This document shows, piece after piece, positions 47,445 through 54,032 of a DNA stretch of 54,032 nucleotides (positions within the stretch are counted from its first letter, which is position 1; each line of letters begins with the position of its first letter). The position numbers and the translations under genes are program-made. Under the pieces are notes generated by a model that was not told the DNA's origin, did no database searches, and worked only from the letters and a program-made list of their open reading frames with translations. The DNA comes from Acidiferrobacteraceae bacterium. GTDB lineage: Bacteria; Pseudomonadota; Gammaproteobacteria; Acidiferrobacterales; JAJDNE01. The stretch covers positions 1 through 54,032 of the forward strand of contig JARRJV010000002.1 in the NCBI GenBank assembly GCA_037388825.1, given 5' to 3'.

Positions 47445-47801
47445 TCATTCTTCCTTGGGGGGAGCGGCCTTCTTCACCGCTTTCTTCGTCGTCTTCTTGG
47501 CGGGCGCAGAGCTCGTGGCCTCGCCGTCTGGCCACGGTCCAAACGGGAATGGCTTTTCTTCGGTGTTATAGGTCACGAATAGCAGGACCTGTTTCACGAA
47601 TTCCGAGAGGCTGCGGCCCAGGCGCAGGAGCTGGTGGTTGTTCTTGGCCGTGAGCAGGGTGGACAGGAACTGAAACACGACCACGGCGACGATAAGGATC
47701 TCGGCGAGGCTGTAGATGACCGCGAACAGGAGGATGAACAGACCCCGGATCCAGGTGGTGCGCGCGGTGACGTTTTCTTTCAATTGCGGATCCATAGCCA
47801 T
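47445..47801 (-). CDS. DUF4389 membrane protein
   Basis: 118 residues from ATG 47801; GAGGAA (47807-47812) is placed five bases upstream and decides against the longer open frame to 48026. One or two membrane segments lie at about 18-43 (WIRGLFILLFAVIYSLAEILIVAVVVFQFLSTLL), followed by LGRSLSEFVKQVLLFVTYNTEEKPFPFGPWPDGE, the DUF4389 signature. The C-terminus is lysine/alanine-rich (KKTTKKAVKKAAPPKEE). The family has no known function. It is divergent from ygiQ. Confidence 0.88.
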   Translation of the reverse strand: MAMDPQLKENVTARTTWIRGLFILLFAVIYSLAEILIVAVVVFQFLSTLLTAKNNHQLLRLGRSLSEFVKQVLLFVTYNTEEKPFPFGPWPDGEATSSAPAKKTTKKAVKKAAPPKEE

Positions 47802-47972
47802 GGGGGTTCCTCGATTCAGTATGCGGCGGAAATTCAGGGTAGAAATGAAAATACACCATGGCCGCAGGGTTTCCAAGCCGCTGCCACGGGAAAAAATGCG
47901 TAAAATTCCGTGTGTACCCGTTCTCCCGGCGATACAATCTCCGGCCCCCAGCACCGCCCGCACGTTTATCCC

Positions 47973-50177
47973 ATGAACCCTTCCGCCGCCCCCGACCTGT
48001 TTTCTTACCGCAAGTTCTGGCCGCACAAGTTCGGTCCGGCGCCGGTCTTGCCCATGTCACGGGAGGAGATGGACGCACTGGGCTGGGATGCCTGCGACAT
48101 CATTCTCGTTAGCGGCGATGCCTATGTCGATCATCCCAGTTTCGGCATGGCGGTCATCGGCCGGGTGCTGGAGGCCCAGGGATTCCGCGTCGGTATCATC
48201 AGCCAGCCCGACTGGACCGACCCGTCGGGCTTTATGCCCCTGGGCCAGCCGACCCTGTTCTTCGGCGTCACCGCCGGCAATATGGACTCCATGGTCAACC
48301 GCTATACCGCGGACCGGAAGATCCGCTCCGACGATGCCTACTCGCCGGGCGGCGAGGGCGGGCGTCGGCCGGACCGCTCGGTGATCGTGTACGCCCAGCG
48401 CTGCCGCGAGGCATATAAAGACGTACCCATTATTCTCGGCGGAATCGAGGCCAGCCTGCGGCGCATCGCCCATTACGACTACTGGCAGGACAAGGTGCGT
48501 CGCTCTATCCTGCTCGACAGCAAGGCCGACCTGCTGGTGTATGGCAACGCCGAGCGCCAGATCGTAGAAATTGCCCACCGCCTGGCGGCGCGCGAGCCGA
48601 TCGAGTCGATCCGCGATCTGCGCGGTACCGCCTTTCTTCCGACCGTTGCCCCCGAGGATTGGAGCGAAATCGATTCCAGTCACATCGATACACCGGGGCG
48701 GGTCGATACCAAGCCGCACCCTTATGCCATGGGGGATGCCGCCCCGTGCGAACCGGCAGCGGGGGCGGGCGTGCAGACGGTGACGGCACATGCCCGTCGA
48801 CCGCGCCCGCCGCGCGAGCGCACGGTGATCCGCCTGCCGTCGTTTGAGCAGGTGCGCGACGATCCTGTGCTCTATGCCCATGCCTCGCGCGTGTTTCATC
48901 TCGAAACCAATCCCGGCAATGCCCGCGCCATGGTGCAGCGCCACGGCGAACGGGAGCTGTGGCTGAATCCACCGCCGATTCCGCTGACAACGAAAGAGCT
49001 GGATGCGATCTACGAACTACCGTTCACACGCCGGCCGCACCCGGCCTACGGCAACGCGCGTATCCCGGCCTACGAAATGATTCGCTTCTCTGTTGCCATC
49101 ATGCGCGGCTGTTTCGGTGGCTGCACCTTCTGTTCCATCACCGAACACGAGGGCCGCATCATCCAGAGCCGCTCCGAAGCATCCATCCTCAGGGAGGTCG
49201 AGACAATTCGCGATACCGTGCCCGGGTTCACCGGTATGATCTCTGATCTTGGCGGGCCGACGGCGAACATGTACCGGCTCGCGTGCAAGAGCCGCGAGAT
49301 CGAGGCCGCCTGCCGCAAGCCCTCGTGCGTGTATCCGGACATCTGCAACAACCTGAATACGGATCACGAGCCGCTGATCCACCTGTACCGCAAGGCGCGC
49401 GAGATCCCGGGCATCAAGAAGATCCTGATCGCGTCCGGCCTGCGCTACGACCTGGCGGTACGATCGAAGACCTATATAAAGGAGCTGGCCAGCCATCACG
49501 TGGGTGGCTACCTCAAGATCGCACCCGAGCACACGGAGGAGGGCCCGCTTTCCAAGATGATGAAGCCGGGCATCGGCGCCTACGATCGCTTCAAACAGTT
49601 GTTCGACCAGTATTCAAAGGAGGCGGGCAAGGAGCAGTACCTGATTCCCTACTTCATCGCCGCCCACCCGGGCACCACCGACGAGGACATGATGCACCTG
49701 GCCTTGTGGCTGAAGCGCAACGGTTTTCGCGCCGATCAGGTACAGACCTTCCTGCCTTCGCCAATGGCGGTGGCGACGGCAATGTACTACTCGGGCAAGA
49801 ACCCGCTGCGCAAGGTGACGCGGACCTCGGAAGACGTGGCGGCGGCAAAGAACCTGCGCCAGCGGCGCCTGCATAAGGCCTTCCTGCGCTATCATGATCC
49901 GGACAACTGGCCCAAGTTGCGCCAGGCACTCAAGCGCATGGGCCGCGCCGACCTCATCGGCTACGGCAAGCAGTGCCTGGTCCCGCCGCGACAGCCGGCG
50001 GGATACGAGGGAAAGGCCGAAACTCGTGGAGGCGATGTGCGCAAGGGTCGCATCCTCACCCAGCACACCGGTCTGCCGCCGCGCGGCGAATCGAAGCGCA
50101 AGCCCAAATCGCGCAAGGGCGCGCGCGGCCACGAAAAACCCGGCAGCCCCGCCGGTCGCGGCAAGCGCCGCCGCTAG
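47973..50177 (+). CDS. ygiQ: YgiQ family radical SAM protein
   Basis: 734 residues from ATG 47973. An N-terminal B12-binding-like region ([30 protein letters not shown]) precedes the radical SAM core with Cys380, Cys384 and Cys387 (CFGGCTFC). The family-specific segments [18 protein letters not shown] and [20 protein letters not shown] are present, and a very basic C-terminal tail follows ([17 protein letters not shown]). The reaction of YgiQ is not established. The open frame continues upstream to 47910 but without family similarity. Confidence 0.95.
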   Translation: MNPSAAPDLFSYRKFWPHKFGPAPVLPMSREEMDALGWDACDIILVSGDAYVDHPSFGMAVIGRVLEAQGFRVGIISQPDWTDPSGFMPLGQPTLFFGVTAGNMDSMVNRYTADRKIRSDDAYSPGGEGGRRPDRSVIVYAQRCREAYKDVPIILGGIEASLRRIAHYDYWQDKVRRSILLDSKADLLVYGNAERQIVEIAHRLAAREPIESIRDLRGTAFLPTVAPEDWSEIDSSHIDTPGRVDTKPHPYAMGDAAPCEPAAGAGVQTVTAHARRPRPPRERTVIRLPSFEQVRDDPVLYAHASRVFHLETNPGNARAMVQRHGERELWLNPPPIPLTTKELDAIYELPFTRRPHPAYGNARIPAYEMIRFSVAIMRGCFGGCTFCSITEHEGRIIQSRSEASILREVETIRDTVPGFTGMISDLGGPTANMYRLACKSREIEAACRKPSCVYPDICNNLNTDHEPLIHLYRKAREIPGIKKILIASGLRYDLAVRSKTYIKELASHHVGGYLKIAPEHTEEGPLSKMMKPGIGAYDRFKQLFDQYSKEAGKEQYLIPYFIAAHPGTTDEDMMHLALWLKRNGFRADQVQTFLPSPMAVATAMYYSGKNPLRKVTRTSEDVAAAKNLRQRRLHKAFLRYHDPDNWPKLRQALKRMGRADLIGYGKQCLVPPRQPAGYEGKAETRGGDVRKGRILTQHTGLPPRGESKRKPKSRKGARGHEKPGSPAGRGKRRR

Positions 50178-50199
50178 CAAGGGCTGATAGACTTCAGGG

Positions 50200-50619
50200 A
50201 TGAAGAAGAAACTGAGACCCGTGGTCCAGCAGGAGAAGACCGGCTGCGGTATCGCCAGCGTCGCCGTGCTGGCCGGCCTCACCTACCCACAGGCAAGAAA
50301 GCTCGCCGGCAGTCTCGGTATCCATGCCGACGACCGGAAGCTGTGGTCCCGCACCGACTACGTGCGCACCATGTTGCGCAAGCTGGGCATCCGCGCCGAC
50401 GCGATGGAAACCCCGTTCCGCAGTTGGGGTACTCTTCCCGATTGTGCTCTATTGGCGATCAAGTGGCACCGCGAGAACGGCGTTCCGTTCTGGCACTGGG
50501 CGGTGTTCGTGCGCGAAGACGGCCAAGGCCGTGTTCTGGATTCGAGCCTGCGCGTGAAGCAGCATGTGCGCACCGACTTCGGTCGCATAAAGCCAAAGTG
50601 GTTCATCGGCGTCCGCTAA
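50200..50619 (+). CDS. C39-like papain-fold cysteine peptidase domain protein
   Basis: 139 residues, a single domain. Cys16 in KTGCGIASVAVLAGLTYPQA, His99 in PFWHWAVFVRE and Asp114 in RVLDSSL make a plausible Cys-His-Asp triad in the order seen in C39 peptidases. It lacks a signal peptide, an ABC transporter partner and any double-glycine leader peptide nearby, so it is probably not a bacteriocin processing enzyme. Similar small cytoplasmic proteins are common and uncharacterised. It starts 22 bases after ygiQ. Confidence 0.75.
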   Translation: MKKKLRPVVQQEKTGCGIASVAVLAGLTYPQARKLAGSLGIHADDRKLWSRTDYVRTMLRKLGIRADAMETPFRSWGTLPDCALLAIKWHRENGVPFWHWAVFVREDGQGRVLDSSLRVKQHVRTDFGRIKPKWFIGVR

Positions 50620-50691
50620 CTGATCAAAGCAGACACTTGCCAGCTCGATTGGGTATGATCTTTTCATCGTGGATTCAAAGGCCACACGCCG

Positions 50692-51495
50692 ATGGCAGGA
50701 ATCGAAGAACATTATTCGGCACGGGATATCGAGACGCGCATTCTGTCGGCGCTGCGCGCGGCGGGACTGGATCCGGACCAGCGCCTGGCGCCGGAGGAAC
50801 TGGGCGCGCTCGATCATTTCCACACCGGTGGCTACCGTGCTTCCCTGCGCCTGCTGGAACTGTCGCGGATTCAGGCCGGGGATCGCGTGCTCGATATCGG
50901 CGCGGGTCTGGCGGGTCCGGCGCGCATGCTCGCGGTCAATCCCGGTTGTGATGTCGATTGCATCGAGTTGTCGCGGGACTACTGCACCGGTGCGGCACTA
51001 CTGAATCGTATCACCGGCCTCGAGGACCGGGTGGCAATCTACGAGGGCAGCGCGCTCGACCAGCCGTTCGGTGGCGATTCATTCGATGCCGCGTGGATGC
51101 AGAATGTCGGCATGAATATCGAGGACAAGCGCGGACTGTATAAAGAGGTCTATCGCGTGCTCAAGCCGGGTGGCCGCTTCGCCTTCCAGGAGATGGCGGC
51201 CGGCGATACAAACACCTCCTACTTTCCGCTGCCCTGGGCGACGGATCCTTCGGACAACTTCCTGGTTTCGATCGAGGAGATGCACTCGCTGCTCGGCGAG
51301 TGTGGCTTCGTTCCCGAGTTCTTCGAGGACGTGAACAGTGTGTCGCCAAGCGGCAAGCCCGACCCGGCGCCGAAGGTGGAGCTGAGCCTGTCCACATACG
51401 TCGACGACCTCGCGCAGAAGGCTGAAAATGCCATGCGCAGCGTGAGCGAGGGGCAGATAAGGTTTGTTAGAGGGGTCTTTCGGGCGAACAAGTAG
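50692..51495 (+). CDS. Class I SAM-dependent methyltransferase
   Basis: 267 residues. Motif I is VLDIGAGLAGPARMLA (residues about 65-80), the acidic strand 2 is DCIELSRDY, motif III-like FDAAWMQNVGMNI and post-I VLKPGGRFAFQEMA are present. The N-terminal stretch LGALDHFHTGGYRASLRLLEL resembles sarcosine/dimethylglycine and phosphoethanolamine methyltransferases, so a small amine substrate is possible. No substrate can be assigned from context. Start ATG 50692. Confidence 0.85.
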   Translation: MAGIEEHYSARDIETRILSALRAAGLDPDQRLAPEELGALDHFHTGGYRASLRLLELSRIQAGDRVLDIGAGLAGPARMLAVNPGCDVDCIELSRDYCTGAALLNRITGLEDRVAIYEGSALDQPFGGDSFDAAWMQNVGMNIEDKRGLYKEVYRVLKPGGRFAFQEMAAGDTNTSYFPLPWATDPSDNFLVSIEEMHSLLGECGFVPEFFEDVNSVSPSGKPDPAPKVELSLSTYVDDLAQKAENAMRSVSEGQIRFVRGVFRANK

Positions 51496-51665
51496 GTTCC
51501 GCCGGCACACCCCGGCCGTCGTTGGCTTTCCGCCGCTGCCAAGGACGAATCGCAGTCGTTGTATTGAATTCGGCACGAATTTCCAGGCATCCCCGTGGTC
51601 TGAATGAGTTGTGCGCAGGGGGGTCCTGCTGGTCCTTTGTCGCCAATCCATGTTTCCCAAACACC

Positions 51666-51672
51666 AAGGAGA
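51666..51672 (+). promoter_or_regulatory. Ribosome-binding site fixing the DsrE start
   Basis: AAGGAGA lies six bases before the ATG at 51679 and rejects the longer open frame from 51604. The rest of the 183-base gap (51496-51678) shows no clear promoter or hairpin. Confidence 0.75.
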
Positions 51673-51678
51673 TCGACC

Positions 51679-52179
51679 ATGACCAAGATAGACACCGCAT
51701 TGCGGATATTCGTGCTGGTTTTCGGAAGTCTGTTTATTTCCGCCGCCAGTGCTGCGCCCCTCAAGGACACGGAGGCGCTGAAAGGGCTCAAGGTGGCCAA
51801 GGCGGTATTCCTGATCGACGTAGACAAACCCGGGCGTGTTGCGCACGTATTCAAGACTATCGAACTGACCGACAAGAGCCTGCGTGAACAGGGCGTTAAG
51901 CCCCACATCGTGGTGGTGGCTATCGGCCCCTCGGTGGCCTTCCTGACCAGGGACCGGCGTGGCATCGGCTACATGGATGAGCGGGCGGTGTTGGAACTGC
52001 AGACAGAGGTTGGCAAACTGGCGAAGATGGCAATTCCCACCAAGGCCTGCGGTGTCGCGATGAAGGGCATGGACGTGCAGCCCGGGGATCTTATCGCCGG
52101 GGTTCATCCGGTGGGCAATGGTTTTGTCGAGGCGATCGGCTACCAGACACAGGGATACCAGTTGGTGCCGGTCTACTGA
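51679..52179 (+). CDS. DsrE family protein with a signal peptide
   Basis: 166 residues: signal peptide (MTKIDTALRIFVLVFGSLFISAASA), then a DsrE/DsrF-like fold (KAVFLIDVDKPGRVAHVFKTIELTDKSLREQGVKPHIVVVAIGPSVAFL) with one late cysteine in TKACGVAMKGMDVQPGDL. Cytoplasmic DsrE and TusD carry persulfide sulfur; exported members of this family are poorly studied. It could handle sulfur or thiols in the periplasm, in keeping with a sulfur-bacterium origin, but that is inference. Ten bases from the convergent hydrolase gene. Confidence 0.85.
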   Translation: MTKIDTALRIFVLVFGSLFISAASAAPLKDTEALKGLKVAKAVFLIDVDKPGRVAHVFKTIELTDKSLREQGVKPHIVVVAIGPSVAFLTRDRRGIGYMDERAVLELQTEVGKLAKMAIPTKACGVAMKGMDVQPGDLIAGVHPVGNGFVEAIGYQTQGYQLVPVY

Positions 52180-52189
52180 GGTGCCTGGT

Positions 52190-52975
52190 TCAGGACTCCC
52201 GGATATAGCGGCTGGCCCAGGCGGCGATGGCTTCTGCCGCGTACTCGGCGACTACCTGCTTGCTGAGCAGGTGATCGGCCGTATCCAGCGAAATGAAGCT
52301 CTTGGGGCAGTGCGCCATGGCGAACAGGTGGTGGGCGTGCTCGATGTCGACCAGCTCGTCCTGTGGCGAGTGCAGGATGAGCAAGGCCTTCTTCAGGTGC
52401 TGCAATGCTTCGTCGAGGGAATGCTCCGCCACGTCTTCGAGGAACTGCCTGGTAATCGTGAACGGTTGACCGCCAATTTCCACTCGCGCCGACCCCTTTT
52501 CGTTTATTTCCTCCACGCGGTCGCGCAATAGATAACGCATGTGGCCCGGGTCGCTTGGAGCGGCGATGGTGACCACGGCGCGGGCATCGGGGATGCGGGA
52601 AGCGGCGGCGATGACCGCGGCCCCACCCAGGCTGTGGCCGATGAGCACGTCGGGTGCGCGGTAGTTCTCCCGCAGGTAGTCGGCCGCCGCCACCAGGTCA
52701 TCGATATTGGAGCTGAAATTGGTGTTGGCGAAATCACCCTCGCTGCTGCCCAGTCCCGTGAAGTCGAAACGCAGCACGGCGAAGCCGCGCGCTGCAAGGG
52801 CGCGCGAGATGCGCGTCGCCGTCCCGATATTTTTTCCGCAGGTAAAGCAATGGGCGAACAGGGCGTACGCGCGCACGCCCGATTCGGGTTTTTCCAGCAG
52901 AGCGGAAAGCATTTCACCATGGCGATTGGGAAAGCTCAGTTTTTCCCGAACCACGGGGACGTCGACGGCATTCAT
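52190..52975 (-). CDS. Alpha/beta hydrolase (OsmC-linked type, without OsmC)
   Basis: 261 residues from ATG 52975. Catalytic Ser115 in LIGHSLGGAAV, the acid in HSPQDELVD and His in DTADHLLSK form the triad, and the oxyanion region is FAHCFTCGKN. The sequence matches the N-terminal half of the two-domain alpha/beta hydrolase-OsmC proteins; here the gene stops before any OsmC domain. Its start overlaps the stop of the upstream membrane protein gene (ATGA), so the two are coupled. The frame is open up to 53587, but that extension runs antiparallel to real coding sequence and is rejected. Confidence 0.88.
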   Translation of the reverse strand: MNAVDVPVVREKLSFPNRHGEMLSALLEKPESGVRAYALFAHCFTCGKNIGTATRISRALAARGFAVLRFDFTGLGSSEGDFANTNFSSNIDDLVAAADYLRENYRAPDVLIGHSLGGAAVIAAASRIPDARAVVTIAAPSDPGHMRYLLRDRVEEINEKGSARVEIGGQPFTITRQFLEDVAEHSLDEALQHLKKALLILHSPQDELVDIEHAHHLFAMAHCPKSFISLDTADHLLSKQVVAEYAAEAIAAWASRYIRES

Positions 52976-54032
52976 GTCGATCGATCCGATTCCTTGTTGT
53001 TGTCCGCACCCAGGAGCGCGGCGATGGCCAGGCACTCGATGCCGAAGGGTAGATAGCCGGCGTAGCCCAGCAGCGGCATCTGGAACAGGTGGAAACGCTG
53101 CACGAAAGACACGTTGTATTCCCAGTGCGCCAGGCTGTAGTAGTTCCACATCTCCCAGAACAGTCCGCAGGCCAGGCCGGCCAGGGCCGCGAGCCAGATG
53201 CCGCGCCAGTCGCCGCGAGTGAGGGGCGCGAACACGTGGGCCTCGCCGCGAAGCGCCTGGACCGAGCTCAGGACCAGCAGGGGTGCCACCCACAGCAGCG
53301 GAAACAGCCAGTGAGGATAGCGCGCGAGATTGCCGAGGGCGATGGCGGCAAGTACCAGTACCACCGATGCGACAGTGCATGGACGTGGGAGGCGAAGGGG
53401 TGCGAATCGGTCCAGCCCGGCGCTGAGGCGGGGGAAGGTGGCGAACAAGTCGCGCGTACCGATCACCGCCGGCAGCACGGTGGAGAACGATACCGTGCCA
53501 AAGACCAGATATTCCAGCGTTCCGAACCGGCCGATGCCGGCATACCCCCAATTCTGTACGAACCGATTGAGGAACTCGAAGTACCACCAGAATAGCGCAC
53601 TGACGGCGAACAGGACGGCCAGGGTCGCGGGCCGTTCGACCATCAGGCTACGGCCGCCACGCCGCCAGGCGAGGGCATTTACGACGACGACGTAGCCCAG
53701 CCAGACCGGAGCAAAGGTGTGACGCTGCAACGGCGCCATCCAGTCAAAGCGGGTCCAGGCGAGGAGCCAGGCAATGGCAAGCCAGGCAAGGCCGACCCAG
53801 CCCCACCACGGGAAGTGCCGGCCGCTGTTTGGGTGGGTACGGATGTTTGTCTGTGAACGCAATACATGGAGTAGCAGCGGACCGACCACCAGCAGCACGA
53901 ACAGGGCCATGGACCAGAACACCGGCCACGAGAACGGCGCCGGGTACGCGGGCCGTGGGGTCGGGGGAAATTCCAGAAATGGCTGGAGCCGCAAGCCGGA
54001 GGTGAGTACGCCGAGCAATGGCAAGCCAACAA
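52972..54032 (-). CDS. Multi-pass membrane protein of unknown function (5' end outside window)
   Basis: At least 352 residues, with eight or more hydrophobic segments rich in Trp and aromatic residues (FWSMALFVLLVVGPLLL, WWGWVGLAWLAIAWLLAWTRF, YFEFLNRFVQNWGY, GLFWEMWNYYSLAHWEYNV). The coding frame continues through the window edge (TTG at 54024 is not a convincing start), so the N-terminus is missing. The WYFEFLNRFVQNW and FWEMWNYYS repeats suggest internal duplication. No family recognised with confidence. It is coupled to the alpha/beta hydrolase. Confidence 0.75.
   Translation of the reverse strand, partial: VGLPLLGVLTSGLRLQPFLEFPPTPRPAYPAPFSWPVFWSMALFVLLVVGPLLLHVLRSQTNIRTHPNSGRHFPWWGWVGLAWLAIAWLLAWTRFDWMAPLQRHTFAPVWLGYVVVVNALAWRRGGRSLMVERPATLAVLFAVSALFWWYFEFLNRFVQNWGYAGIGRFGTLEYLVFGTVSFSTVLPAVIGTRDLFATFPRLSAGLDRFAPLRLPRPCTVASVVLVLAAIALGNLARYPHWLFPLLWVAPLLVLSSVQALRGEAHVFAPLTRGDWRGIWLAALAGLACGLFWEMWNYYSLAHWEYNVSFVQRFHLFQMPLLGYAGYLPFGIECLAIAALLGADNNKESDRST

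Noticed and set aside
52976-53587. N-terminal extension of the alpha/beta hydrolase to 465 residues
   Set aside because: The extension lies on the same strand as the coupled membrane protein gene but in another frame, has no domain, and the ATGA overlap at 52972-52975 marks the true start.

Overview
This is a GC-rich, gene-dense bacterial chromosome segment. It has no rRNA, tRNA, insertion sequence, prophage or CRISPR array that I can see. Gene content and order point to a gammaproteobacterium: comM/yifB-ubiK beside glnK-amtB, mrcA divergent from pilMNOPQ-aroK-aroB, gltBD-hemE, argS-SPOR, tesA divergent from ybbA-ybbP, sfsA, yfaZ and ygiQ. Several of these blocks are arranged much as in Pseudomonas. 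The TorF-type porin, DUF4389 protein, CHASE2 protein and tandem PhnD-like protein suggest a Chromatiales/Ectothiorhodospiraceae-like lineage rather than Pseudomonas itself. That placement is an inference from gene content, not a search result.

Layout. 1-1067 (minus): the 5' part of a comM/yifB AAA+ gene, then ubiK. 1115-3758 (plus): an NtrC-like enhancer region, a near-perfect sigma-54 promoter, a TorF-type outer-membrane porin, glnK and amtB, closed by a strong terminator. 3752-9184 (minus): three overlapping genes for a tandem PhnD-like periplasmic binding protein, a HAMP-PAS-GGDEF-EAL membrane protein with an altered GGDEF motif, and a DUF945 protein. 9335-13111: speE divergent from speA, then a beta-hydroxyacid dehydrogenase. 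13108-17037 (minus): a SPOR protein, argS and a CHASE2 membrane protein with no effector domain. 17122-20558 (minus): a conserved hypothetical gene coupled to mrcA (PBP1A). 20773-29071 (plus): pilMNOPQ, aroK, aroB and a dgt-like dNTPase.

29239-42342 (plus): gltB, gltD, hemE, a trypsin-like protease, a ferredoxin-reductase-like protein, a long proline-rich protein with a degenerate GGDEF domain, yfaZ and sfsA. 42350-46162 (minus): a chalcone-isomerase-fold protein and the YbbP/YbbA export-type ABC system, whose start codon overlaps that of divergent tesA. 46785-47801 (minus): an Rrf2 regulator without cluster cysteines and a DUF4389 membrane protein. 47973-52179 (plus): ygiQ, a C39-like cysteine-peptidase-fold protein, a methyltransferase and a periplasmic DsrE protein. 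52190-54032 (minus): an alpha/beta hydrolase coupled to a membrane protein cut by the window edge.

How the genes work together. Nitrogen is one theme. The porin, AmtB and GlnK would admit and gate ammonium under nitrogen control, and GltBD would fix it into glutamate. Cyclic-di-GMP and envelope sensing is a second theme: the PhnD-like/EAL operon, the degenerate GGDEF protein, the CHASE2 remnant and the complete type IV pilus alignment module and secretin. The candidates for something little described are the PhnD-EAL-DUF945 operon, the sigma-54 porin-glnK-amtB unit and the degenerate GGDEF scaffold. The rest is housekeeping. No gene-free stretch exceeds 300 bases. The longest are 1068-1346 (NtrC/sigma-54 region and leader), 47217-47444 and 20559-20772 (promoter regions).
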